Assembly (NCBI GenBank): GCA_033675265.1
Contig: JAUJYZ010001237.1
Location: 41,001-105,000 of the forward strand
Reading direction: 5' to 3'
DNA length: 64,000 nucleotides
Origin: Actinostola sp. cb2023
Taxonomy: Eukaryota; Cnidaria; Anthozoa; Actiniaria; Actinostolidae
Shown here piece by piece: positions 1-10,609 of the stretch. Position 1 is the stretch's first letter, and the number at the start of each line of letters is the position of its first letter. A model generated the notes under the pieces. It ran no database searches. It had not been told where the DNA came from and saw only the letters and a list, made by a program, of their open reading frames with translations. Made by a program: the position numbers and the translations under genes.

Positions 1-178
1 CATTTCCAGCCAATCATTTCGTTCAAAAATGATCACATGGTACAAAAAAAACAACACTCCAGTGAGACAAAATTCCGAACGGAAATGCTACATGTACCAT
101 TTCAGTGGCCATAGTACAACTAAAACCAACAGGAGAATATTAAAGTTGATCCGACGTCCGACGTCCGAAATCCATTGA
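1..178. other. No gene seen
   Basis: Plain AT-rich sequence before the first satellite. No coding, RNA or repeat signal recognised. Confidence 0.5.
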
Positions 179-252
179 GACATTGATCCATTGATCCATT
201 GATCCATTGATCCATTGATCCATTGATCCATTGATCCATTGATCCATTGATC
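179..252. repeat. 10-bp tandem repeat (TCCATTGATC)n
   Basis: About seven nearly perfect tandem copies of a 10-bp unit. The short reading frame across it is a by-product of the repeat. Confidence 0.9.
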
Positions 253-446
253 CGAGATTTGCTACTGCTATTTGCAGGTTTAATATGTGAATTTTACGTG
301 CGTAATACTTAATTGAAAATAAATGAATTGATCGGATTAATTGATCGATTGGCTGATTGAATCTGTTGGTAGCCCAGTGTACCGTGATGTGATCGAATGA
401 TGAATCGTGTCGCTGCAATTTGGACGCGTTGGAAACGGCAAGGTCT

Positions 447-549
447 TCGTGTAGCTGCACAGAACAGTCCTGGCTATTGTTTTTTTATGTAAAAACAATA
501 CATAGAACAACAATAGAACAATAGCCAGGACTTATGTGCAGCTACACGA
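447..549. repeat. Small foldback element
   Basis: Inverted arms of about 34 bp: TCGTGTAGCTGCAC at the left is mirrored by GTGCAGCTACACGA at the right, and CCTGGCTATTGT by ACAATAGCCAGG inside. The loop is AT-rich. It looks like a MITE or MITE remnant. No coding content. Confidence 0.7.
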
Positions 550-565
550 AAACAGTGACCGTCTG

Positions 566-1365
566 GCCCCGGTTGCACGAAAGGTGAATAGCGCTATCCA
601 CCGTATAAGTCTTATCCAACGGATAAAATTTATTGGATAACTGCATCAATTTTATCCGTTGGATAAAACTTATCTTGTGGATTTAACAAATTGAAGATGG
701 TTTTGAGTTGTCTGTACTCTTATTGACACACACTTGACGTCATAAAATGTTCAAAACTCAAGTGGAATCACGAGCGTAGCCACAGGCAGCCCAACCATTC
801 CTTTTGAGGTTACTAATTAATTCAATAAAATGATAATTGCGTCTTTTTTTGATGGGTTTCCTGTGGTAGAGCGCGCGCGTGCGTAATATATAATACGTAG
901 ATATGTTGGGCTTCCTGTGTTGAGTACCGTATAATATTGGGCTCCCTGTGCGCATCCCGCGCGTCCCGCAGTACACCACAGGAAACCCATCTAAAAAAGA
1001 CAAATATCATTTTTTGAATTATTTAGTAGCCTCAAAAGGAATGGTTGGGCTGCCTGTGGCGTAGCGAGTGATTTCACTGCCAAGTTTTGGACATTTTATG
1101 ACGCCAAGTGTGTGTCAATAAGAGTACAGACAACGATAAAACCATCTTCAATCTGTTTTTTACAATAACAAAGTCAAAAAGCATCCAAAAACAAGGAAGA
1201 AGTTTGAAAGAAAAACTGTTTCACGCGCGCGCTGGCTCCGTGCGAGAGCGATTCGTCATTCTATGTGTCTGTACTCTTATTGACAACGGCTGAGAGCCAA
1301 TCAGATTGCGAGATTTCGCTCTGTTATTGTAAAAAGTGCTATTCACCTTTCGTGCAACCGGAGCC
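566..1365. mobile_element. 800-bp foldback MITE, termini CCGGTTGCACGAAAGG
   Basis: The ends are inverted copies: CCGGTTGCACGAAAGGTGAA near 569 and its complement ending near 1361. Further paired blocks continue inward: TTGAAGATGGTTTT near 691 with its complement near 1140, TCTGTACTCTTATTGACACA near 710 with its complement near 1114, and CAGCCCAACCATTCCTTTTG near 787 with its complement near 1034. Almost the whole element can therefore fold into one long imperfect hairpin. No transposase is present. Superfamily unassigned, and I could not find a clean target-site duplication. Confidence 0.75.
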
Positions 1366-1387
1366 TGATGTATACAATATATAGAGG

Positions 1388-1524
1388 TTATTACACGGGT
1401 AGTTGTGTAATACGGCTGGATATTTTTACGAGTCGTGCCGTATTTTGGCGAGCCGTAGGCGAGTCAAAATACAAACAGACGAGTAAAAATATCCAGCCGT
1501 ATTACACAACTACCCGTGTAATAA
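1388..1524. mobile_element. 137-bp foldback MITE, termini TTATTACACGGGTAGTTGTG
   Basis: About 42-bp inverted arms (TTATTACACGGGTAG at the left, CTACCCGTGTAATAA at the right) enclose a loop of about 50 bp. Downstream, 1525-1720 has partial echoes such as GTGTAATA. No coding content. Confidence 0.8.
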
Positions 1525-1814
1525 ATTGTTTATTATACGACAACAAAATTAACAAAAAACAAACGTGTTTTTCTCTTTCTTTTTATTTGCGACCGGACAA
1601 AACAAGAAACAAACTGAGCGCGCGCGCTCGCAAAATTGACGTGTCCGAATTCTAAAACGTGTAATACGCTGTCATATTTGTACTCGTATTTGTACTGTAA
1701 GAATACAAGTTGTGTAATAAGGGAATTTATACATTAATGCCCGGGATTAATGTCGAACCGCAGGCGAGATACCTACGGAGCCCTCGAAGGGCCATGACAC
1801 AATTTTTATTTCAG

Positions 1815-2163
1815 GTTACAAGTCGAGTTACAAGTCGACATACAAGTCGACATACAAGTCGACATACAAGTCGACATACAAGTCGAGTTATAAGTCGACA
1901 TACAAGTCGACATACAAGTCGAGTTATAAGTCGACATACAAGTCGACATACAAGTCGAGTTATAAGTCGACATACAAGTCGAGTTATAAGTCGACATACA
2001 AGTCGACATACAAGTCGAGTTATAAGTCGACATACAAGTCGAGTTACAAGTCGAGTTATAAGTCGACATACAAGTCGACATACAAGTCGAGTTATAAGTC
2101 GACATACAAGTCGAGATACAAGTCGAGTTATAAGTCGACATACAAGTCGAGATACAAGTCGAG
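1815..2163. repeat. 12-bp tandem array, left arm
   Basis: About 29 units of a 12-bp motif built on AAGTCGA, with four interchangeable variants differing in the first bases (CATACAAGTCGA, GTTATAAGTCGA, GTTACAAGTCGA, GATACAAGTCGA). Because 12 is a multiple of 3, both strands stay open. The resulting TSRHTSRH-type frames are artefacts. Confidence 0.95.
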
Positions 2164-2254
2164 TTTGCCTGGAAATGAGCTGCGCGAATATTGCTGCGCA
2201 TACTTATTATAGTATAAACTGCAGGCTCATATTAAAGGCGAAGGTAAATTCAAG

Positions 2255-2719
2255 ATGGAGGATCGTAATGACCTAATAGACCAATATTTCAATCTTGGGT
2301 ATAATCAAAAGAAAATCATTGCTTGTCTTCTACTGATACACAGCCTGACACTTAGTCCCAGGCAGTTAAAGCGAGTTCTTTCCAGGAGGGTTCTTAGAAG
2401 AAGGATAAATCCATCAGACCTATCAACAATATTAAGTCATATAGAGCAAGAGCTACAATGCAGTGGAAGTGCTATTGGATATCGATCTATTTGGCAAAGA
2501 TTAACGATAGAACAAGGATTAGTTGTCAGTAAAGAAACAGTACGACATGCTCTTAGAATCTTAGATCCCGAGGTTGAGGCAGCTACTGCAGCGACGTCAG
2601 TACAAAGGCAGAGGACCCAATTTCTTATGGCATATAGATGGTTTGATACTGACCGACCATACATAAAACTCGTGTCTTTTACAAAGAAATCGCATGAACT
2701 GTTTCGCAAAAAACGCTGA
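2255..2719 (+). pseudogene. rve-type integrase N-terminal fragment (left copy)
   Basis: The frame opens with MEDRNDLIDQYFNLGYNQK and runs through a basic, helical DNA-binding-like region (SLTLSPRQLKRVLSRRVLRR) to IGYRSIWQRLT and VSKETVRHALRILDPE. I recognise this arrangement from integrase-core proteins of animal mobile elements, where it precedes a GPN-LWH-DGYDKL core motif. Near 2575 the frame slips, so the core motif is in another frame. The sequence then breaks off at about 2645 where the inverted central segment begins. No catalytic triad is complete here. It is a remnant, not a working gene. The first part is repeated in inverse orientation at 3429-3590. Confidence 0.65.
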
Positions 2720-2742
2720 ATACCAGCAACGTTGTTGTTTTC

Positions 2743-3063
2743 GGTACCATAATCTGCCCGTACAATGCATGGAGTACCTCCTACCTCCTTAATGCATTCA
2801 ACAAAATATTTTGCAATAACAGTACTAGTTGGGTTATTGTTGACATTCTTACTTCAAGCCACGTAATCCTCCTGATGTACCCATCTATGCAACCATGTAT
2901 ACAAAACCCAAAGGGTATTTAGTTTATCATAGCCATCTATATGCCATAAGAAATTGGGTCCTCTGCCTTTGTACTGACGTCGCTGCAGTCGATGCCTCAA
3001 TATCAACCTCTGTTCTATCTTTAATCTTTGCCAAATAGAGTCGATATTCCACTCTATATGACT
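2743..3063 (-). pseudogene. rve-type integrase core fragment (inverted)
   Basis: Read on the minus strand, this stretch carries pieces of the integrase core in shifting frames: GPNFLWHIDGYDKL near 2940-2980, then HGCIDGY, then a segment ending RADYGT near 2745. These resemble the first two acidic-residue blocks of rve (DDE) integrases. Several single-base slips interrupt it. It overlaps in content with the plus-strand fragment ending near 2645, so the element holds two partial, opposed copies. Confidence 0.55.
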
Positions 3064-3070
3064 TAATAGT

Positions 3071-3413
3071 TAAATCTAATGTTGGTTTGTAGGTTGGATA
3101 ATTCATGACAAAACTTTTTGTATCTTCAACCTGAGTTTTATTACAAAACTGCCAAGCTTTCGGGCTAAGCGCCCATCTTCAGGGCTAAATGCATAAAATC
3201 TAATTACAACGGCTATAAGTATACGAACACAAACAAACGCCACCAAACAAACAAGCTCGTGCGCAACACACTGAACAGTCTCGCGCAAAGCAAACAAAAT
3301 CGAACAACGCCAGATAGAAAGAATGAAAAAGGTGCGCGAGGAATAGAAAATGAAGTATTAACGTAAGAATTGAAAATAATAAATAGAAAGGTAGCCAAAA
3401 AATAGTTGTTGAT
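3071..3413 (-). mobile_element. Short retroelement-like insertion in the right arm
   Basis: Comparison with the left arm (2400-2450) shows about 340 extra bases here, placed inside a TTAATATTGTTGATAG-like target and followed by a repeated TTGTTGATAG. On the minus strand it ends with a CTGAAGATGGGC hairpin and CCCGAAAG block of the kind seen at Penelope-like element ends. No complete protein. The short frame FSPEDGRLARKLG belongs to this tail. Confidence 0.5.
3152..3191 (-). ncRNA. Hammerhead-like motif (degenerate)
   Basis: The minus strand reads CUGAAGAUGGG, a GGGC/GCCC stem, then CGAAAG. The order box 1 - hairpin - GAAA box matches the hammerhead layout, but box 1 is CUGAAGA instead of CUGAUGA. 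Activity is doubtful. Confidence 0.3.
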
Positions 3414-3428
3414 AGTTGTTGATAGGTC

Positions 3429-3590
3429 TGATGGATTTATCCTTCTTCTAAGAACCCTTCTGGAAAGAACTCGCTTTAACTGCCTGGGACTAAGTGTCAG
3501 GCTGTGTATCAGTAGAAGACAAGCAATGATTTCCTTTTGATTATACCCAAGATTGAAATATTGGTCTATTAGGTCATTACGATCCTCCAT
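3429..3590 (-). pseudogene. rve-type integrase N-terminal fragment (right copy)
   Basis: Starts with the same MEDRNDLIDQYFNLGYNQK as the left copy and matches it for about 55 codons (one K to E change at YNQKE) through RRVLRRRINPSDLST. After that the frame enters the inserted 340-bp segment and is meaningless. Nearly identical inverted copies point to a recent duplication or gene conversion between the arms. Confidence 0.65.
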
Positions 3591-3680
3591 CTTGAATTTA
3601 CCTTCGCCTTTAATATGAGCCTGCAGTTTATACTATAATAAGTATGCGCAGCAATATTCGCGCAGCTCGTTTCCAGGCAA

Positions 3681-4183
3681 ACTCGACTTGTAACTCGACT
3701 TATATGTCGACTTATAACTCGACTTGTAACTCGACTTGTATGTCGACTTGTAACTCGACTTGTATCTCGACTTGTATGTCGACTTATAACTCGACTTGTA
3801 TCTCGACTTGTATGTCGACTTATAACTCGACTTGTATGTCGACTTGTATGTCGACTTATAACTCGACTTGCATTGTATGTCGACTTGCATGTCGACTTAT
3901 AACTCGACTTGTAACTCGACTTGTATGTCGACTTGTATGTCGACTTATAACTCGACTTGTAACTCGACTTGTATGTCGACTTGTATGTCGACTTATAACT
4001 CGACTTGTAACTCGACTTGTATGTCGACTTGTATGTCGACTTGTAACTCGACTTGTATGTCGACTTATAACTCGACTTCGGTAACTCGACTTGTATGTCG
4101 ACTTGTATGTCGACTTATAACTCGACTTCGGTAACTCGACTTGTATGTCGACTTGTATGTCGACTTATAACTCGACTTATAAC
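3681..4183. repeat. 12-bp tandem array, right arm
   Basis: The complement of the left-arm array, but longer (about 42 units) and with a different order of unit variants. A few units are disrupted (GCATTGTATG near 3868, CTTCGGTAAC near 4078 and 4128). Confidence 0.95.
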
Positions 4184-4224
4184 CTGAAATAAAAATTGTG
4201 TCATGGCCCTTCGAGGGCTCCGTA

Positions 4225-4862
4225 GATACCCGTGTCCTACACACATGGACACATGAATACAGCTGGTTGCGAATATTGTATACATTACTGTTACTTATCA
4301 TATGCGCAGATATGTTGTACTGTAATTCAAGTTTGGCTGATCAAAGTTAAAGTCTGTGACATATGAACACGATTCTTATTTCTATTGTGATTTCCTCGTG
4401 AATTATTAATGAGATGATAGGTAGTTATGCATTAATTAGAATATATGTGTTGGCGCCAGCTAACATAAGAGGGCCGCGAACTATAACTGAGACTTGAGGC
4501 CTTGATAGCAAACGAAGACGTAAAACGCACTGTTTTGATCCCCGTCGAAATCTTGACGGCCTTTAATGAATCTACTCAAGAACTGTCAAAACTTCGTAAA
4601 ATACGTCATGATTACATAAGCTTGGTTAATTATTTACTAAGGCATTCGGGTGCCTTTACAATATAGTCATACTCACTCGACCAATCAGCGCCCAGCATTT
4701 GTGCGCTCTATATCTCATAAAGTAACTAATATAGCTTTAACAATGGACTCATTAGTATTCTCTATACTAATAAAGCTTTTTGTTTTCTTTTGTTACAAAG
4801 CCTTATTAGTATTTTCTATATAGGGAATACTAATGACTAACTTAAATTAGAGAATACCTGAC
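4225..4862. other. No gene seen
   Basis: AT-rich. An imperfect inverted pair around 4745-4845 (CATTAGTATTCTCTATA with its complement) suggests one small MITE. Nothing else recognised. Confidence 0.5.
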
Positions 4863-5019
4863 TAGAGTGCAAATATTATGCCCATGAAATAGTTAACTAA
4901 CTAAATAGTACTAATAAATAGCACCAAATGCTTTATTATTGTTGTCTACTTAGTAGTACAATGTTAATTAGTACTAAATGTTAGCGCTTAAATTTCACGG
5001 ATATAATATTTGCACTCTA
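4863..5019. mobile_element. MITE, termini TAGAGTGCAAAT
   Basis: TAGAGTGCAAATATTAT at the left is mirrored by ATAATATTTGCACTCTA at the right. The inside is rich in TAGTACTAA-like words. A second member of the family lies at 43061-43201. TA-ending termini suggest a Tc1/mariner-type target, which is inference. Confidence 0.75.
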
Positions 5020-5726
5020 AATGAATAACGTGTGGCTATATACAAAAAATAGTAATACAATCTTAGTTTAATCTTCAAATACTATTCAAATATTATATCA
5101 TAATCCAATAAATCGACAGTTATTTGGAATATCTCTATTTGGGCAAAATCAACCAAGAACGTGCAGAAGAAATAAACCATAAAATGGCAGATTGTAATCG
5201 TGTAGAGAAAGCGCGGGAATGTGATTGAGAAAGCTCAGCATGCATTATGACGATAATGTAGCTGTTGATAGCTACCTTTACTTAATCCTGTTTATTTAAT
5301 CCTAGCAACTGTCGATCATCTTATCACATATAAAAATATATGCGGCTCGTCATAGTTAGCCCAATCTTTCAATTCTTCGTTTGCACTTGACGTCACTTCC
5401 CCTTCAGAATTAATTAGAAAAATTCTAAAATTTAGTTATGAATCCTATCAACTTGATTCTTGGCAGTGTTTTAGAGAATTGTGATATGAATTATTGTAGA
5501 AATTTTCAGATGAGCTCGATGTTTTGTGGCCGAGTTTTCGAAGTTTGAATTTTGTCACGCAACTCTTACCAAACGCTAGTCACGTCTCTGAAAAGTCGTT
5601 GGAAAACAACAAATTTGTACCAAATTAAATGGTTTTAGTTTTATACATGTTTATAAGTTCTATTTATAGTGAAATTAAGTGATGTATATCAACTCTAAGC
5701 TTGAATTTATTTTTTGAAATATTGGC
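5020..5726. other. No gene seen
   Basis: AT-rich intergenic DNA without convincing coding frames or repeats. Confidence 0.5.
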
Positions 5727-5766
5727 CGCCATGTTGGAAGACATCCAGTTGTCTTCCAACATGGCG
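5727..5766. repeat. Perfect short palindrome
   Basis: CGCCATGTTGGAAGACA and its exact complement are separated by six bases. Probably a cruciform-prone MITE remnant. Confidence 0.85.
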
Positions 5767-5864
5767 CCGCTATACAAACACACTGGAATATTTTGGAATT
5801 CATTCGTCCATAGCTCGGTAAAGAAATGCTCTAGTGCTCCAAAATTTGGCCCAGAGGTGTTATT

Positions 5865-5911
5865 ACTCGGGCTCTTCCGAAGGAAGCCCGAGTTATAAAA
5901 TGCGTTTTTCG

Positions 5912-5946
<35 letters not shown>

Positions 5947-6639
5947 CGTCGTCGTCGTAGTTTTGTTCGGCTAAAGAATGACGAAAGTATGCGACGTATT
6001 TAATCGTATCGAGTTTCAAGATTACTCAGCAGATAAGAAAAAAACAAACGACACACAGGAAGGACTCAAGTAGATTTGAATCTTAGTTTTGAAAGCAGCT
6101 GTAGATCTTCAAGCTATTAAAAGGTCAGGATTCTAGTTCATCGTTCAATGACTAGAAGTGGTAGAAGGACTAGAAGCTCGCTTAAAATATATTTAACAAA
6201 AACAAACGTGAGGGCGTTATCAGAACCATCTGACCTATGCAACCTCAAGACGTATCATGTACATACTCACCCGCCACATGGTCTCCCTCGTCACTCAACT
6301 GTCACTGATTGTCATGACGTCAGAGAAATGATATTGTATTGAAGAAGATGTCCTTGTTTTATTCGACGTTCGAACCGTAACTCGAACCCGAACTCGAACT
6401 CGATTCCAAACTCGACGTTTCGGGATCTGAAGCTAGAGAGGGGGCCTTTACACGAACTCATCAAAATCAAATCAAATGAACTCAAAGTCAAAGGCAAATC
6501 AAATGAACTCGATACATACATGTATACAGTTACATAGTCTCCCTCGTCACGCAACTGTCAGTCATTGTCAGGTCTCTCCTCACGCAACTGACATTGTCCT
6601 TGTCATAAGCCCGAGTGTACGCTCATTGAGCGTCTTGTT
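5865..6639 (+). mobile_element. ACTCGGGC family copy A (Helentron-like HINE)
   Basis: Begins ACTCGGGC, forms a 5' hairpin (ACTCGGGC ... GCCCGAGT within 30 bp) and has a (TAG)n tract at about 5917-5945. It ends with GCCCGAGT, a short ACGCTCATTGAGCGT hairpin and CTTGTT. No coding capacity. The short frames inside are chance. See the findings for the Helitron2/Helentron argument. Confidence 0.7.
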
Positions 6640-6962
6640 TTGATAGCTCTACAAGCTCATAAGCTTTTTATTTTATTTGGTAAAGGAAATAATATTTCGA
6701 AATTTGAGAACAGCCGTATAAATTAAAATCGACCCGTAATCCGCCAAATACCACGTGGTTGCAAACGAAGAATATATTTAATGTCCACATCGTGCTTGAG
6801 TTTTCTTTGGTGTCCATTATTTCTCTCGTTTTTCAATTTCGTCCGTTCTAACTGGCTTGAGGAAACTTTGAGATTGCTGCTCTTCATTTCCACAACAAAT
6901 ACCGGTAATTTCTAGCGTTGCAAGCTTGTGTTAAGCCTCAAGCTTCGGCATAGTGTAAACAC
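6640..6962. other. No gene seen
   Basis: AT-rich spacer between copy A and the 13-bp array. Nothing recognised. Confidence 0.5.
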
Positions 6963-7085
6963 CGGACTGGACTCCTGGACTGGACTCCTGGACTGGACTC
7001 CTGGACTGGACTCCTGGACTGGACTCCTGGACTGGACTCCTGGACTGGACTCCTGGACTGGACTCCTGGACTGGACTCCTGGACT
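6963..7085. repeat. 13-bp tandem repeat (GGACTGGACTCCT)n
   Basis: About nine perfect copies. Three overlapping minus-strand frames of VQSRSPVQESSPG type are artefacts of the 13-bp period. The array and its flanks recur in inverse orientation with only about three units at 16814-16930. Confidence 0.95.
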
Positions 7086-7715
7086 TTGATTTGTGAATAT
7101 TTTGAACATTTTGATTTGAAAACTGAACTGACATTTGTTTTATTCGTTGTTATTTTTGCTACTCTGCTTTGCAAGGGGGGGATTGCTTGGTAAAGAGAAC
7201 TATAAAGAGACAGTACCCGCATTGTGCAGTTCACAGGTTCGGTTCTTATCAATCAGTTCTCCGATTTCAAAGTCAGATCTCCGATTTCAGTCACATGTAG
7301 TTACCCGGTAGCTCAAGAGCTTCATCTTTATATCTCGAATTCATAACTTTTATTGAACCCCATTTTATGGCAAATGGCAAGTCCAATTGCCGTAGTGGTT
7401 TTCTTTTCTCACCTCCGAAAGGTAGTGGATTTAATTTGAACAAAATGTTTTGACTCCCGTCCATATTGCATTGTTTATTGCATGAACATGCAAAATTTAT
7501 ACATCATGAGAAAACTTTTGAAAAATTACTTATTTGAATAATAATTCTTTATTCCACAAATATTTGAATTGAAGTCCGGGTCAGGACATGGAGTATTTGA
7601 ACATCATTTTTGCCCAAGATTTTGTCCTCGATTTTACTTCAATCTAAGCAAGTGTCAAGTATAATTATGGGTATAATTATTTGAATAGTAATATATCCTC
7701 ACTGAATACTCATTA
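7086..7715. other. No gene seen
   Basis: Intergenic, AT-rich. It lies just beyond the truncated 3' end of the DIRS-like element. I could not find that element's terminal repeat here. Confidence 0.4.
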
Positions 7716-8588
7716 TCACGTCGCAACGTCGTTACGTAAACGATTGGCGACCGCCGGCCCAACAAAAGGGCGCTGGCTCACTGAAATCTTGGACTGACAA
7801 GTACGAAAGAAAAAACCTGGCGCTAAAATGACGCCGAGTGAATCGCAGGCGGCAATATAATAGTTGAGCCACGAAACCGGACATATGTCCTTACAAGATA
7901 CGGGAATCAAAGCAAAAGGGCGTGTATTGCCTTTTGTTACAGTTTTCCCAAATGTGAACTGGAGGAGGTAACCCTCTCTGTCCCTGAGCCTGAACACTTG
8001 CTCCGATCGGAGACGGCCAAGATCAGACGCCCTATCCCCAGTAAAAAAGTCAACCACAAAGAAGGTGACGTCCCGGGCGAGTGCGTATTGCTCAGAGACA
8101 GAGAGACCTACACCTTTTGTAATAAGTTCTCTAAGATATGATACCAAGCGTCTCAGTTTTACGAAAAATAACGGGACGGCCTGCGACGGCACGATGCCTT
8201 GGCTTGCCTGTTCCTCGCGGATGAACTTCAAGTATTCTTTTACTCTAGTGTGTGAAATAGGGTTGGACTCACTCGTGCGACCCATAGAATTGAAGATGGC
8301 TCGAATCTTCCCAAGGTAAGAGTCAACTGTTCCTGCAGCTAGACGGCGTGGACAAGCACAACCAGATTTTGAACAAGACGGCTTGTGAACGACCGTTTTC
8401 CCACTAGAATCCCGGCTGATAAGGAACTTAATGATGTCGTCTGCGGTACAAGAAGACATAATTCGAGGAGGGACCAAAGAAGACAAAAACGTGGAGAGCT
8501 GGACTTCGAGCCTGCTCTTTTGGCGTTGATATGGTTTTCGTTGATGGGTTGATCGAAATTCGGCAAATCGCCTGTCTATGGCCTCCAC
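7716..8588 (-). pseudogene. DIRS-type tyrosine recombinase, C-terminally truncated
   Basis: A 290-codon open frame. The N-terminal core-binding-like part includes RRLAAGTVDSYLGKIRAIF, typical of phage-integrase-like SAM domains. The catalytic domain shows FFTGDRASDLGRLR (about residues 195-208), carrying the first catalytic arginine in the form usual for DIRS elements. Later come the KTVTKG beta-strand region and RTCQSK. The frame stops after ANRLRNDVAT. The expected HxxR block and the nucleophilic tyrosine are missing, roughly the last 60-80 residues. The normal role would be to integrate the circular cDNA. Without the tyrosine this copy cannot do so. Start assigned at the first Met of the frame; the true protein start may lie further upstream. 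Confidence 0.8.
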
Positions 8589-8726
8589 ATCTGTAACGTC
8601 GGGTGGGGCCGAAACGATGGCAACAGGTGCCTGGAGCGTGCCACAAGCCTGACAAAAATTGGCATCCGAATCATTTGGGTAGAGACAAGCACCACAACGA
8701 ATCGCCGCCTTCCAAGGACGTAAAAC

Positions 8727-9236
8727 CTATGGAGCCAAAACCATAGTTGAGAAACATCTAATTATAGATACACCGGACCGCCCATAGATCCCAAGGGAGG
8801 GGTTTTGGCAAGAAACCCGTGGAGCGAGGTGCTGGGAAGAGCAGATCGTGGCAGAATCTCGTGAACCTAGACGCAACCAGTCGACGGCCAGGGACTGGAG
8901 TAGCGCCCACCAGTATCGCCTTGGGCGTAAGTCAGGGACTATCACCGTAAAGTGGACGTGTCTCCCCTGGTCAACAATATAGCGCAGAAGGGGACCCAAG
9001 AGGACGAACGGCGGGAAAACGTAGATGTTGTGATCTGTCGGGATAGGTTGAGCAAATACGTTCACCCCCGAAGAAAGGGGGGTGGGCCACGGCGAAAAAT
9101 GCGGTAGGAGAGCTTCCGACCCGTCTCTGCGGCAGTTGCTATCGAGGGCCATGAGGTCAAAAGTATGTGGACCAAACAGCGATTCAACCTGGCGCCATGC
9201 AGAAAGAGACAAAGTGCAATCCAAGTCGCTGCACAC
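8727..9236 (-). pseudogene. DIRS pol, region downstream of RNase H
   Basis: A 169-codon frame with SLFGPHTFDLMALDSNCRRD near its start, a block that follows RNase H in DIRS pol proteins, then a region ending near the recombinase frame. It is separated from the upstream RNase H frame (ending 9259) by a frame change, so pol is not continuous here. Function within the element is unknown to me. Confidence 0.65.
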
Positions 9237-9258
9237 TCTAGAAGGACCATCAGCTGGA

Positions 9259-10569
9259 TTAGCTATTGAGGGAATATATATAACTTAAATGGAGTGTGAA
9301 ATTAAAAGTTCTAGAGCACAAGAGAATGTCTTTGATGACATCGTTCACCCGGGGATCCTTACAACCCTCATTCATCCACGAAGCTTGCACCGTCTTGCTG
9401 TCTGTAAAGACATCTACCCTTGTGTTTCTTAGAATTTCTTTAAAAGAATCCAAAACTCGCCATAGGGCTAAGGCCTCTAGAACGTTAATGTGCGACTCCT
9501 GGGTCTCAAAGTAATCTCGAACTTCCTGACGAGAACCATCGCGGATTAACACACCACCCCACGCCATCTTAGATGCATCGCAAAAAACCGTCACAGACAA
9601 GTGTTGTTCGGGTCGCCAAGGGAGAGTATCGGCCCAAGAATCGAGAAATCTCCAATAACAAATCTCGTCACGCAACGCGCCTTTTACAGGAATCGATGTC
9701 TTGGAGTTTTTGGCCAAGGTTGAGATCGAAGAGAACACTTCCCGTACGTACAACTTGCAACCTGGAGTAGCTAGGCTAAATGAGATTGCTTTTCCCGCGA
9801 ACCGTTGTGACATCGTGATTCCAACAAACTTTGAGGCAATCAGCTCTTCGCGCAATCGAGCAAATTTTTCTTTTTTGTCTCCAGGGACTAGGAACGCTTG
9901 GGCCACAGAATCGGATATAAAACCAAGATACCGCACTGCAGTAGATGGAACTGGATGACTTTTTGAAAGGCCTATGTAATAACCTGCCTCTATTAATAGG
10001 TAGCACATGATGTAGGCTGCGGCCTCTGCACACTGAGGACTCGGGGATTGGTCACCATTTGCCTGTAACTGTCCCACGTGACGGTCGTCGATGTACTGTG
10101 ACACAGGTACCCCAAGGGAACGAGCGGCACTGGAGATGATCAAACCAAGGTTGTGGTACAAATAAGCGCTTGCTTTCCAACCAAAGGGGAGTACCCGAAA
10201 GGTGAAATAACATCCCTCCCAGAGGAGACCGAAATATGCTTCCGAGTCGGGATGAAGTCTGACATGCTGATAACCGTTCTTATCGTCAAACACGGTTTGG
10301 AAATTACCGGGAAACACGTACCTCGGCAGATCTCAGAGGTGGTCAAGCTTAAACGGGAGATCCCGAATCCACGAATTAAGAAAGCGCTCATTATGGCAAA
10401 GCCTAGGCTTAGATGGTTCAACCGTCAAGGGAAGGACCAAATGCGGGGGTGTACAATGGTTAATCCGTCCACGATAGGTCAAAACGCCTGCCGCCACCCA
10501 ATCGAGGATTGTATTGGTAACAAATGAATGGAATTCTGCACAAGACTTGGAATTATCGAAAACCATCGA

Positions 10570-10609
<40 letters not shown>

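Larger units (their letters stand above)
1774..4224. mobile_element. 2.45-kb near-palindromic element with rve-integrase fragments
   Basis: The outer ends are inverted copies (TACGGAGCCCTCGAAGGGCC at the left, its complement ending at 4224) flanked by the hexamer GATACC on both sides (1768-1773 and 4225-4230), a likely 6-bp target duplication. Each arm holds an outer segment, a 12-bp tandem array and then the start of the same integrase-like ORF pointing inward (from 2255 on plus, from 3590 on minus). The centre (about 2560-3060) is a second inverted pair covering the integrase core. The right arm has an extra 340 bp at 3071-3413. Long inverted repeats with internal tandem arrays, an rve integrase and a 6-bp duplication recall Maverick/Polinton or Ginger-like elements. 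The exact class is inference. Confidence 0.7.

Noticed and set aside
1710..2276. 188-codon and 131-codon repeat proteins in the left arm
   Set aside because: Produced by the 12-bp array, which stays open on both strands. No composition or start context of a real gene.
6912..7252. Three overlapping VQSRSPVQESSPG proteins
   Set aside because: All three frames of the same 13-bp repeat are open, as expected for an artefact.
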